Source of the DNA: Clostridia bacterium
GTDB taxonomy: Bacteria > Bacillota > Clostridia > Christensenellales > Aristaeellaceae
Reading direction: 5' to 3'
NCBI GenBank assembly: GCA_030530315.1
Contig: JAUMVG010000033.1
Span: forward strand, 1-36,153
DNA length: 36,153 nt
Shown: positions 30,502 to 36,153 of the stretch, in pieces
Numbering within the stretch: position 1 is the first letter of the stretch
Layout: each line of letters opens with the position of its first letter
The notes under the pieces: model-generated
The model's input: only the letters and a program-made list of their open reading frames with translations
Told to the model about the DNA's origin: nothing
The model's database searches: none
Program-made: the position numbers and the translations under genes

Positions 30502-31364
30502 AAGCCGATTACAAGAACTGGATGCCCAAGGGCATGATCTACTCCTTTCTGGGCGGGGCGATCGGTTGTGGCGCTGTTGCGATCGTTCTCAATGCGCTGC
30601 TGAACGGCACGCTGAAAACCGTGCTGACGGTGGTGTTCGCGGCAGCGGCGGTTGTCCTTTGCGGGCTGACCGTCTGGGCGGTGCTGATGCACCGCGCCTT
30701 CAGCTATGACGGCAAGCGGCAGATGTCCCGACAGATCATCGAGGGCACCGCGGCCCATGTGAAGCTGCCCCGGGGCGGCAAGTGCCTGGACGTGGGCTGC
30801 GGCAGCGGCGCGCTGGCCATCGCCGTCGCCAAGCGCAATCCCCAGGCCCAGGTCGTGGGCATCGACCGCTGGGGCAAGGAGTATGCCTCGTTCAACAAGA
30901 ATCTCTGCGAGAGCAACGCCAGGGCCGAGGGCGTGAAGAACATCTCCTTCCGGCAGGGCGACGCCACCCATCTCGACTTCGCCGACGAGACCTTCGACGC
31001 CGTGGTGAGCAACTACGTGTACCACAACATCCCCGGTAAGGCAGCTTCGCTCGCTGAGCAAAGCTATTCCAGCACAAAGAGCTGGAATGACACGGCTCGA
31101 ATCATAGATTCGGGGCACGTCACCGCCCGGCAGAAGTACCTGCTGGAGACCCTGCGCACGCTGAAGAAGGGCGGCACCTTCGCACTGCACGACATCTTCT
31201 CCCGTTCCAAGTACGGCGACATGCAGGCGTTTGTGAAGCTGCTGAAGGACATGGGCTATCAAAAGGTGGAGCTGATCGACACCACTGACGGCAGATACAT
31301 GTCGAAATTCGAGGCGACCTGGATGGCGCTGAGCGGTTCGGCGCTGCTGACGGGGATCAAGTAA
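30498..31364 (+). CDS. Membrane-anchored class I SAM-dependent methyltransferase
   Basis: A 288-residue protein with two N-terminal hydrophobic helices (about 13-34 and 41-65) followed by a complete methyltransferase domain: DVGCGSG at 98-104, GIDRWGKE near 120 and FRQGDATHLDFADETFDAVVSNYVYHNI near 150-180. The catalytic domain should face the cytoplasm beside the membrane, which suggests a lipid or membrane-associated substrate. Between NYVYHNIPG and RQKYLLETLRTLKKGG, where relatives run on directly, there is an extra segment of about 30 residues (KAASLAEQSYSSTKSWNDTA and onwards) encoded by hairpin-rich DNA. Whether the enzyme tolerates it is unknown. The start overlaps the MBL gene stop. 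Confidence 0.88.
   Translation: MKADYKNWMPKGMIYSFLGGAIGCGAVAIVLNALLNGTLKTVLTVVFAAAAVVLCGLTVWAVLMHRAFSYDGKRQMSRQIIEGTAAHVKLPRGGKCLDVGCGSGALAIAVAKRNPQAQVVGIDRWGKEYASFNKNLCESNARAEGVKNISFRQGDATHLDFADETFDAVVSNYVYHNIPGKAASLAEQSYSSTKSWNDTARIIDSGHVTARQKYLLETLRTLKKGGTFALHDIFSRSKYGDMQAFVKLLKDMGYQKVELIDTTDGRYMSKFEATWMALSGSALLTGIK
31037..31126. repeat. In-frame hairpin cassette inside the methyltransferase gene
   Basis: About 90 bases hold GCTC-gct-GAGC, ATTCCAGC/GCTGGAAT (31066-31088, loop ACAAAGA) and CGAATC-ata-GATTCG (31098-31112). The length is a multiple of three, so the frame is kept. Boundaries are judged from where family-like protein sequence stops and resumes. Confidence 0.5.
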
Positions 31365-31384
31365 TCTGTTCGGGAGGAAGGCCG

Positions 31385-32020
31385 ATGTTCTGGGACAGCG
31401 TGGCCGGCGTATACGACCTGTTTGTCAACGTCGTCAACCGGAGGACCCATGTGGCGCTGAGGGAGATCGTCGCGGACCTCATACGGCCCGGCGACCGCGT
31501 GCTGGAATGCGCCTGCGGGACGGGATTGCTCACCGGGGTCATCGCGCCGAGGTGCGCCCATCTGACGGCCACCGATTTCGCTCCGAAGATGCTGGCGCGC
31601 GCAAAAAAGAACTGCGCCGCGTTCGGCAACATCACTTTTGAGCCGGCGGACATCACGGCGCTCGGTTATCCGGACGACAGCTTCGATGTGGTGGTGGCGG
31701 GGAACGTGATCCACCTGCTGGACGAGCCGATGAAGGCGCTTCGTGAGCTGGACCGCGTGTGCGGGCCGGGCGGCCATTTGATCATTCCGACCTACATGAA
31801 CCGGGACAGGGAGGGAAACACCAGCGGCTTCGCCACGGCGGTGGGAAGGGCCGGTGCGGACTTCAAGCGGCAGTTCACCGTTCAGAGCTACCGGCAATTC
31901 TTCCTGGACGCGGGCTACGGGGACGTCTCCATACGGCTTGCCGAAGGGCGCATTCCCTGCGCCGTGGCCGTGATGAGCAAAAGGGTACCTCGAAAACTCT
32001 CATCGACGCAGGACCGCTGA
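31385..32020 (+). CDS. Class I SAM-dependent methyltransferase
   Basis: A 211-residue enzyme beginning FWDSVAGVYDLFVNVVNRRT, a pattern seen in UbiE/COQ5-like and related small-molecule methyltransferases. Motif I is ECACGTG (41-47), with D66 or so in ATDFAPKML, FEPADITALGYPDDSFDVVVAGNVIHLL near 94-121 and YRQFFLDAGYGDVSI near the C-terminus. The last 15 residues are basic and variable. ATG 31385 follows GGGAGGAAGG, 20 bases after the previous stop. It is the fourth methyltransferase gene within about 6.2 kb. Confidence 0.9.
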   Translation: MFWDSVAGVYDLFVNVVNRRTHVALREIVADLIRPGDRVLECACGTGLLTGVIAPRCAHLTATDFAPKMLARAKKNCAAFGNITFEPADITALGYPDDSFDVVVAGNVIHLLDEPMKALRELDRVCGPGGHLIIPTYMNRDREGNTSGFATAVGRAGADFKRQFTVQSYRQFFLDAGYGDVSIRLAEGRIPCAVAVMSKRVPRKLSSTQDR

Positions 32021-32047
32021 ATTGTATCCAAAGGGGAGATAGGCAGA

Positions 32048-32773
32048 ATGTCAAACGCAGAAAAAACAAGAAGATTGATGCTCCTCGGCATCGCCGGGTG
32101 CCTGCTCTACGTGGTCGGGGACTTCCTGTTCGCCGCTACGGGTCGGGGACAGACGAATGAGACCCTCGGCTTGTTCACCCGCGTGGCGTATCTGGACATG
32201 GCGGAGTGGCGCATGTGGGCGAGCATACTGTGCGGCTTTGTGGGATCGCTGCTGTACTACATGGGCTTTCATCAGATGTACGGGCTGCTGGACATACGCG
32301 TGACCGAACAGAGGGACAGGATTTGGGTCCGGCTGTTTCGGATGGCGTACATCACCGGCGCCATCGCCTGGACGTGGGTGCACGCCATGTTCATGACGGA
32401 CGCGCTGATCTTCAAGCACGTGTTCGACGCCTACGGAGACCTGCAGGCTGCGGCGGACATCGCCAACCGGGTGTTCTACGCCAACGCGCCGGGCATGGCG
32501 GCGGCCTATATCCTCTGCGACGTGGGGCTGACGGTCATCATGATCGCGCTGGTCTGGAAGGGGATCATCCCCTTGAAGAGCACGGGCGCGCGCATCCTGG
32601 CGACGCTGTGCAACCCGATCATGCTGCCGGGCATAGTGGGGAACCTGCTGGGGCTGCTGCCGTGGCCGCTGAACCAGCTGGACCATGGCACAGAGTCCTT
32701 TGGCCACGCGCTGGTGCTCATGCTGGGATTGATGCTGCTAAAGGAAATGCATAAAGGGCCCGCGACGCGGTGA
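32048..32773 (+). CDS. DUF6796-like membrane protein
   Basis: A 241-residue protein with about six to seven hydrophobic helices. The start LGIAGCLLYVVGDFLF and the pattern WASILCGFVGSLLYYMGFHQMYG match the DUF6796-type family as I recall it; the broken gene at 8446 is a relative (CGLLGCLCFGGGDWLML). ATG 32048 has AGGGGAGA upstream and lies 27 bases after the methyltransferase stop, so it is the last gene of the operon. Function unknown. The acidic residue in the first helix (GD) is kept in both copies. Confidence 0.65.
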   Translation: MSNAEKTRRLMLLGIAGCLLYVVGDFLFAATGRGQTNETLGLFTRVAYLDMAEWRMWASILCGFVGSLLYYMGFHQMYGLLDIRVTEQRDRIWVRLFRMAYITGAIAWTWVHAMFMTDALIFKHVFDAYGDLQAAADIANRVFYANAPGMAAAYILCDVGLTVIMIALVWKGIIPLKSTGARILATLCNPIMLPGIVGNLLGLLPWPLNQLDHGTESFGHALVLMLGLMLLKEMHKGPATR

Positions 32774-32796
32774 AACGGATGCTCTCCGTCGCGGGC
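32758..32796 (+). terminator. Hairpin overlapping the end of the methyltransferase operon
   Basis: GCCCGCGACG (32758-32767) and CGTCGCGGGC (32787-32796) form a perfect 10-bp stem spanning the stop codon at 32771-32773, with a 19-base loop and no T-run. The 120 bases beyond it separate two convergent genes. Confidence 0.5.
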
Positions 32797-32895
32797 TGCG
32801 CCGGGGCAGATGGGGATGTGGTTGCGACGTCTGCCGGCGGGAGCGGACCCTCCGCGCCGTTGGCGGAGAGGTCCCCGGGTGCGTTCACGCCTGCT

Positions 32896-33183
32896 TCATG
32901 CCTGGGCGGTTACGCGGATCAGCTCGCGCTCCAGGGCGGACGCGCTGCCGCGGCGCAGCTTGACCAGCTGTGCCCCATGCTTCCGGGCCTCCTTCTGCGC
33001 GCTGATGACCAGGGGATGGGATACGGTATCCATACAGACGAAGATGTAGTCCGGATTCCCCAGTTGGTTGGCAAAGCTGCCCTTTTTGAGGGGAATGGCG
33101 CGCGCCGTGATGTTGTACTTGGCACACAGGTCGCGATAGGTGCGTCCCATACACTCATTGCCGCCGATGATAATTGCGCTCAT
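32896..33183 (-). CDS. DUF2325 domain protein
   Basis: A 95-residue soluble protein on the minus strand. SAIIIGGNECMGRTYRDLCAKY is the first Rossmann-like strand-loop-helix of DUF2325. DYIFVCMDTVSHPLVISAQKEARKHGAQLVKL matches its second half, where relatives read D...IVxTDxxSH. It ends with the serine/arginine segment RRGSASALERELIR. DUF2325 proteins are small, of unknown function and frequent in anaerobe metal-related neighbourhoods. AGGACTT precedes the ATG on the minus strand. The promoter overlaps two TTAG-N6-CTAA palindromes, the same pattern as at the DUF3793 promoter. Confidence 0.78.
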   Translation of the reverse strand: MSAIIIGGNECMGRTYRDLCAKYNITARAIPLKKGSFANQLGNPDYIFVCMDTVSHPLVISAQKEARKHGAQLVKLRRGSASALERELIRVTAQA

Positions 33184-33205
33184 AAGTCCTCCACAGGTGC
33201 GTGTA

Positions 33206-33253
33206 TTAGCTTCAACTAACTTTATATTAGCATATTCTAACTCTAATTGTCAA
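33206..33253 (-). promoter_or_regulatory. Promoter and paired operators of the DUF2325 gene
   Basis: On the minus strand TTGACA (33253-33248) and TAATAT (33229-33224) are 18 bases apart. TTAGCATATTCTAA (33227-33240) lies between and over the boxes, and TTAGCTTCAACTAA (33206-33219) lies just downstream. Both have TTAG and CTAA ends six bases apart. A repressor bound here would block RNA polymerase. Confidence 0.7.
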
Positions 33254-33260
33254 GCGCTTA

Positions 33261-33402
33261 TTTGGCTCTTCACGAAATTTCTGGGATTGACGAACGCAGT
33301 CAGCGGTCATTTGCCCAGATCCCGCGCTTCGCAGAGCTTATGAAGAAGACCTTATGATCGAAGGACGTGGGCGCAGTCCCACAAGAAGCGCGAAGAACCA
33401 AA
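33261..33402. repeat. MITE-like repeat family 3 between divergent promoters
   Basis: The left end TTTGGCTCTTCACGAAATTT and the reverse complement of the right end (TTTGGTTCTTCGCGCTTCTT) are imperfect inverted repeats; both continue as CTGGGATTGACG or GTGGGACTGCGC. The same terminal sequence appears at 36102 (TTTGGTTCATCACGGAAAGT). The ends remind me of ISL3-family inverted repeats, which is only an impression. The 142-base element has no coding capacity and separates the DUF2325 promoter from the promoter at 33411. Confidence 0.65.
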
Positions 33403-33410
33403 AAGAAGTA

Positions 33411-33439
33411 GTGACAAGAATACGCCGGTCGACTATAAT
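33411..33439 (+). promoter_or_regulatory. Promoter of the CD1871A-like/ferredoxin-TlpA operon
   Basis: GTGACA (33411-33416), a 17-base spacer and TATAAT (33434-33439). The -35 box begins only eight bases beyond the end of the MITE, so the insertion may have changed upstream control. Confidence 0.75.
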
Positions 33440-33451
33440 AGCAATGAGCTG

Positions 33452-33511
33452 TGTCGGCCGGCGCGTGTTTGTCCGTGGCCCGGAGGGCCGCGGACATGCG
33501 GGGCGCCGACA
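33452..33511 (+). ncRNA. Structured 5' leader, candidate cis-regulatory RNA
   Basis: TGTCGGC (33452-33458) pairs with GCCGACA (33505-33511) around an inner stem, GTCCGTGGCCC with GGGCCGCGGAC (33471-33495), 11 bp with one wobble and loop GGA. It starts about 5-10 bases after the predicted transcription start and ends 70 bases before the start codon. I do not recognise a known riboswitch class. Confidence 0.4.
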
Positions 33512-33582
33512 GATTCTCATACGGGAAAAACGCCCTGGAGAAGTCGGCTCAGGGGATAAACTGTGGTTTTCGGGAGGCGTTC

Positions 33583-34347
33583 ATGACGAAGCGTAAACTC
33601 TATCTCGCGCTGCAGGCTGTGGTCTGTATCGCACTGGTGGTTTTACTGTCCCTGTCGGCGATATCGATCTATCGGGAGGGCTCGGTCCGCAAGGCGGAGC
33701 ATCCCCTGGAAAGCATCTACACGCCAGAGGCCGTTGCGGAGAAATTCGCGCCCATCGCGCCGCTGATCGTCGCGGGCCTCGGCCTGCTGATCGTGGGCAT
33801 CGCGCTGGGTGTGAAGGATGAACGTGCCGGGAGGGAAACGGAGGACGCGGCGCTCGAGCGGGATCTGGCGGCCGCCCGCGTCGCCCGGCCCTCCGAGGCC
33901 ATGCTGACGGAACGGCGAAGGCAAAAGAGGGTCATGTGGCTCGGCCGGGGCCTGTTCGCGCTGTGCATGACGCCCGTACTGGTCTACCTGCTGAATCCGG
34001 CCCACTTTCCGGAAGCGGACCTGGAGGGCATGTTCATCGGGCTGATCCGGGTGCTCCTGCCCTGGACCGCCGCGGGCCTTGGCGCGCTGGCGGTGTGCTC
34101 TGTGCTGGCGGAGAGGAGCGCCCTCCGCGAGACCCAGGCGGCCCGGGAGCGAATGAAGGAGGAAAGGGCGGCGGGCATCGCGGCGGGCTCCAAGCCCCTC
34201 GAGCCTCGGAAGAGGACGGGCATGCTGCAGGCGGTCGTCATCGTCGCAGCCATCGTCCTCATCATCGCCGGGGCGCTCAACGGAAGCGCCCGGGATGTGC
34301 TCTACAAAGCGATCACCATCTGTACGGAGTGTGTTGGCCTTGGATAA
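33583..34347 (+). CDS. Membrane protein with CD1871A-like C-terminal CXXC motif
   Basis: A 254-residue membrane protein. Helices lie near residues 7-27, 56-76, 120-138, 152-172 and 222-240. The C-terminus ITICTECVGLG (about 244-254) is the end motif of the very short CD1871A-family CXXC proteins that accompany polyferredoxin genes in Clostridia. Here it is attached to a long N-terminal region with two charged cytoplasmic loops (GVKDERAGRETEDAALERD and LRETQAARERMKEERA). ATG 33583 follows GGGAGG. Its last codons overlap the start of the ferredoxin-TlpA gene, so the two are coupled. A role in passing reducing power across the membrane is inferred from the partner. Confidence 0.65.
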   Translation: MTKRKLYLALQAVVCIALVVLLSLSAISIYREGSVRKAEHPLESIYTPEAVAEKFAPIAPLIVAGLGLLIVGIALGVKDERAGRETEDAALERDLAAARVARPSEAMLTERRRQKRVMWLGRGLFALCMTPVLVYLLNPAHFPEADLEGMFIGLIRVLLPWTAAGLGALAVCSVLAERSALRETQAARERMKEERAAGIAAGSKPLEPRKRTGMLQAVVIVAAIVLIIAGALNGSARDVLYKAITICTECVGLG

Positions 34348-35917
34348 TGTGAAAACCGGCTGGTGGCAGGCGCACAGGCCGACGACCCGGCGGCTCGTTC
34401 AACTGTATTCGGCCCTGCTGCACAATGCCTATATCAAGGGCTTCATCGATGGGAAAATCTACGCCGGAAGCGCCAAGTTCGCCTGCGTGCCCGGCTTCAA
34501 CTGCTATTCCTGCCCCGGCGCGGTGGGCTCCTGCCCGCTGGGCGCCCTGCAGAACGCCCTGGCCTCCGCCGGACATCGGGCGGGCTGGTACGTGCTGGGC
34601 ATCCTGCTGCTCTTCGGCGTGACCCTCGGGCGGACGATCTGCGGCTGGCTGTGCCCGCTGGGCCTGATCCAGGAGCTGCTGCACAGGATCCCCACGCCGA
34701 AGCTCAGGAAGAGCCGCGTCACCCGGGCGCTGTCGTGGCTGAAATACGTCATACTGGCCGTATTCGTGATCGCCCTGCCCCTGGGGTACGGCCTGCGCTA
34801 TCGGATTCCCATGCCGGCCTTCTGCAAGTATATCTGTCCGGCAGGCACCGTTGAAGGCGCGATGGGCCTCCTGGCGAATCCCGCCAACGCCTCCTACTAC
34901 GGCATGCTGGGCCTGCTGTTTACCCGCAAGTTCGTCATCATGCTGGTGATCGGCCTGGCGTGCGTGTTCTGCTATCGCAGCTTCTGCCGCTTCGTCTGCC
35001 CGCTGGGAGCGATCTACGGCCTGTTCAACCGCTTCACCGTTCTCGGCGTGAAGGTGGACGCGAACCGCTGCAACCGCTGCGGCGCGTGCGTGCGGCACTG
35101 CGGCATGGACGTGCGGCGCGTGGGCGACCGTGAATGTATCCATTGTGGCAAGTGCATGGACGTCTGCAATCAGGGCGCGATTTCCATCAAGGCAGGCCGA
35201 ATCACCCTGAAGGCCCCGGAAACGGGCTGCGCCGGCGAGGCATCCGACGCCCCTGCCAGGCGCCGCAGGCTTGGCAGAATCCTCTGGGGCGCGGCGCTGG
35301 CCGTGCTGTGCTTCGCCCTCGTGTGGTTCAACTTCCTGGACCCTGCCGCCCGAAACGATGTCCGGCAGGAACAGGCCGCGGCGGCAACCGAAGCGCCTGT
35401 CGCCCCGCTGGAAACGGAGACGCCTGTATCTGCGGAAGCGCCGGTTGATACGGAAGTCCCTGCCGTGGTCAGCTACGACAGCGACGCACCCATCGGGCAC
35501 GAGGTCGGCCAGCAGCTGGAGGACTTCACCCTTGAGTGCTACGACGGAAGCGAGTTCCACCTGGCGGACATGCGGGGGAAGGCCGTCTTCATCAACCTCT
35601 GGGCGACGTACTGCACTCCCTGCGTCCACGAGCTGCCCTATTTCAGCGAGCTTTACGCGGCCCACGAGGGTGACATCGCCGTGATCGCCGTGCATTCCAG
35701 GCTGGTGACAATGGACCCGGTGGCGTTCCTCGCCGACAAGGGCTGCGCCATGCCCTTCGCCACGGACACCGACGACGTGGTGAACACCATCGTCGGCGGC
35801 ACGGGCACGCTGCCGCAGACCGTCGTGCTGAACCGGAGGGGCGAGGTCGTCTACAACCAGGTGGGTTCCGTCACCCCGGAGATACTGGCCTCGCTGTACG
35901 ACGAGGCGGAGGAATAA
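34340..35917 (+). CDS. Membrane polyferredoxin fused to a TlpA-like thioredoxin domain
   Basis: About 525 residues. The N-terminal half is NapH/CcoG-like: VPGFNCYSCPGAVGSCPLGALQ, then helices interleaved with CGWLCPLGLIQELL, CKYICPAGT and CRFVCPLGAIYGLF, followed by two 4Fe-4S motifs, CNRCGACVRHC (near 244-254) and CIHCGKCMDVC (near 266-276). A further helix (about 312-330) and a Pro/Glu/Thr/Ala-rich linker lead to a TlpA/redoxin domain with active site WATYCTPC (near 418-425) and GTLPQTVVLN. This suggests electron flow from cytoplasmic donors through iron-sulfur clusters to an external thiol reductase. These parts are usually separate neighbouring genes. The start is uncertain: TTG 34340 is 10 bases after GGAG, while GTG 34331 and GTG 34349 are alternatives. 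Confidence 0.85.
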   Translation: MDNVKTGWWQAHRPTTRRLVQLYSALLHNAYIKGFIDGKIYAGSAKFACVPGFNCYSCPGAVGSCPLGALQNALASAGHRAGWYVLGILLLFGVTLGRTICGWLCPLGLIQELLHRIPTPKLRKSRVTRALSWLKYVILAVFVIALPLGYGLRYRIPMPAFCKYICPAGTVEGAMGLLANPANASYYGMLGLLFTRKFVIMLVIGLACVFCYRSFCRFVCPLGAIYGLFNRFTVLGVKVDANRCNRCGACVRHCGMDVRRVGDRECIHCGKCMDVCNQGAISIKAGRITLKAPETGCAGEASDAPARRRRLGRILWGAALAVLCFALVWFNFLDPAARNDVRQEQAAAATEAPVAPLETETPVSAEAPVDTEVPAVVSYDSDAPIGHEVGQQLEDFTLECYDGSEFHLADMRGKAVFINLWATYCTPCVHELPYFSELYAAHEGDIAVIAVHSRLVTMDPVAFLADKGCAMPFATDTDDVVNTIVGGTGTLPQTVVLNRRGEVVYNQVGSVTPEILASLYDEAEE

Positions 35918-35947
35918 TTAGATCGAATCGAATGTTCGCCTTGCGAG

Positions 35948-36042
35948 GGGAGTCCGCGTCAACGCGGGCTCCCTCAGACCGCTGACAAAGCCCACAATCG
36001 CAAGAATCCCACCTGATGGAAGAAAAGCAGGTGGGATTCTTG
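35948..36042 (+). terminator. Two-hairpin operon-end module, second copy
   Basis: The first hairpin pairs GGGAGTCCGCGT (35948-35959) with ACGCGGGCTCCC (35962-35973). The second pairs CAAGAATCCCACCTG (36001-36015) with CAGGTGGGATTCTTG (36028-36042), a perfect 15-bp stem followed by CTTGCTGC. The spacer ACCGCTGACAAAGCCCACAA resembles ACCGCCGGAAAGGCCAGCAA at 13270, so this and 13239-13338 are copies of one module. Confidence 0.75.
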
Positions 36043-36101
36043 CTTGCTGCGTTGGCAGCGCCTGCAAAATGCGGTCATTTACGACCGGGTAAACTCCCTT
36101 T

Positions 36102-36153
36102 TTTGGTTCATCACGGAAAGTTGTGGGATTGACAGAAACGAGGTAGACAAAAG
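36102..36153. repeat. Terminal repeat of family 3, cut by the window end
   Basis: TTTGGTTCATCACGGAAAGT followed by TGTGGGATTGACAG matches the left end of the MITE at 33261 and the inverted right end at 33402. Only one end is visible. It could open another MITE or a full insertion sequence beyond the window. Confidence 0.55.

Noticed and set aside
33451-33582. N-terminal extension of the CD1871A-like protein
   Set aside because: It would be encoded by the structured leader, while GGGAGG supports ATG 33583.
1-36153. CRISPR array
   Set aside because: The repeats present are inverted or dispersed; none alternate with unique spacers at regular spacing.

Overview
The window reads as chromosomal DNA of a GC-rich anaerobic gut or rumen Clostridia-type bacterium (Firmicutes). 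The evidence is AGGAGG-type ribosome binding sites, YesM/YesN-like two-component regulators, CUT1 sugar ABC genes without a local ATPase, DUF3793, DUF2325, CD1871A-like and L-2-amino-thiazoline-4-carboxylate (ATC) hydrolase-like proteins, and many small non-autonomous repeats. The species cannot be named from the sequence. I saw no rRNA, tRNA, CRISPR array, phage or transposase gene.

Layout. (1) 141-3378: a MacB-type ATPase and FtsX-like permease. (2) 3448-9108: two small paralogous membrane proteins, a pair of fused permease-ATPase half-transporters resembling YbtPQ/IrtAB metallophore transporters, an SRPBCC protein and a DUF6796-like membrane protein broken by an amber codon. (3) 9276-10534: a strong promoter with palindromic operators, a DUF3793 protein and a short flavodoxin. 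(4) 10566-13329: a repeat element, then a secreted protein with Tp47-like, ZinT-like and GLUG-repeat regions. (5) 13224-14285: about 1 kb of non-coding repeats, hairpins and leader. (6) 14286-24919: a rhamnose-glycan locus with a GH78 alpha-L-rhamnosidase, a solute-binding protein, a LytS/YesM-type kinase, an AraC-type response regulator, a second binding protein and two CUT1 permeases. (7) 25028-32796: an accessory cluster of two more small membrane paralogs, four SAM-dependent methyltransferases, two ATC hydrolase-like proteins, an MBL-fold hydrolase and a second DUF6796-like protein. (8) 32896-33183, minus strand: a DUF2325 protein. (9) 33411-36042: a CD1871A-like CXXC membrane protein overlapping a polyferredoxin fused to a TlpA-like thioredoxin domain.

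Working together. The sugar locus makes a complete sense-cleave-import module, except that the ATPase must come from elsewhere. The two accessory regions on either side of it look related. They share a small membrane-protein family with a D-x4-D signature, the DUF6796-like family, and intergenic TTAG-N6-CTAA palindromes that resemble DtxR/IdeR operators. My main hypothesis is an iron-responsive set that makes or handles a methylated, thiol- or thiazoline-related small molecule and moves it through the YbtPQ-like transporter. That is inference and no product is known.

The window is also rich in small repeats. There are three MITE-like families, a two-hairpin terminator module at two operon ends, and arrays of tiny hairpins with three-base loops. 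Similar hairpin cassettes appear to have inserted in frame into two coding genes.
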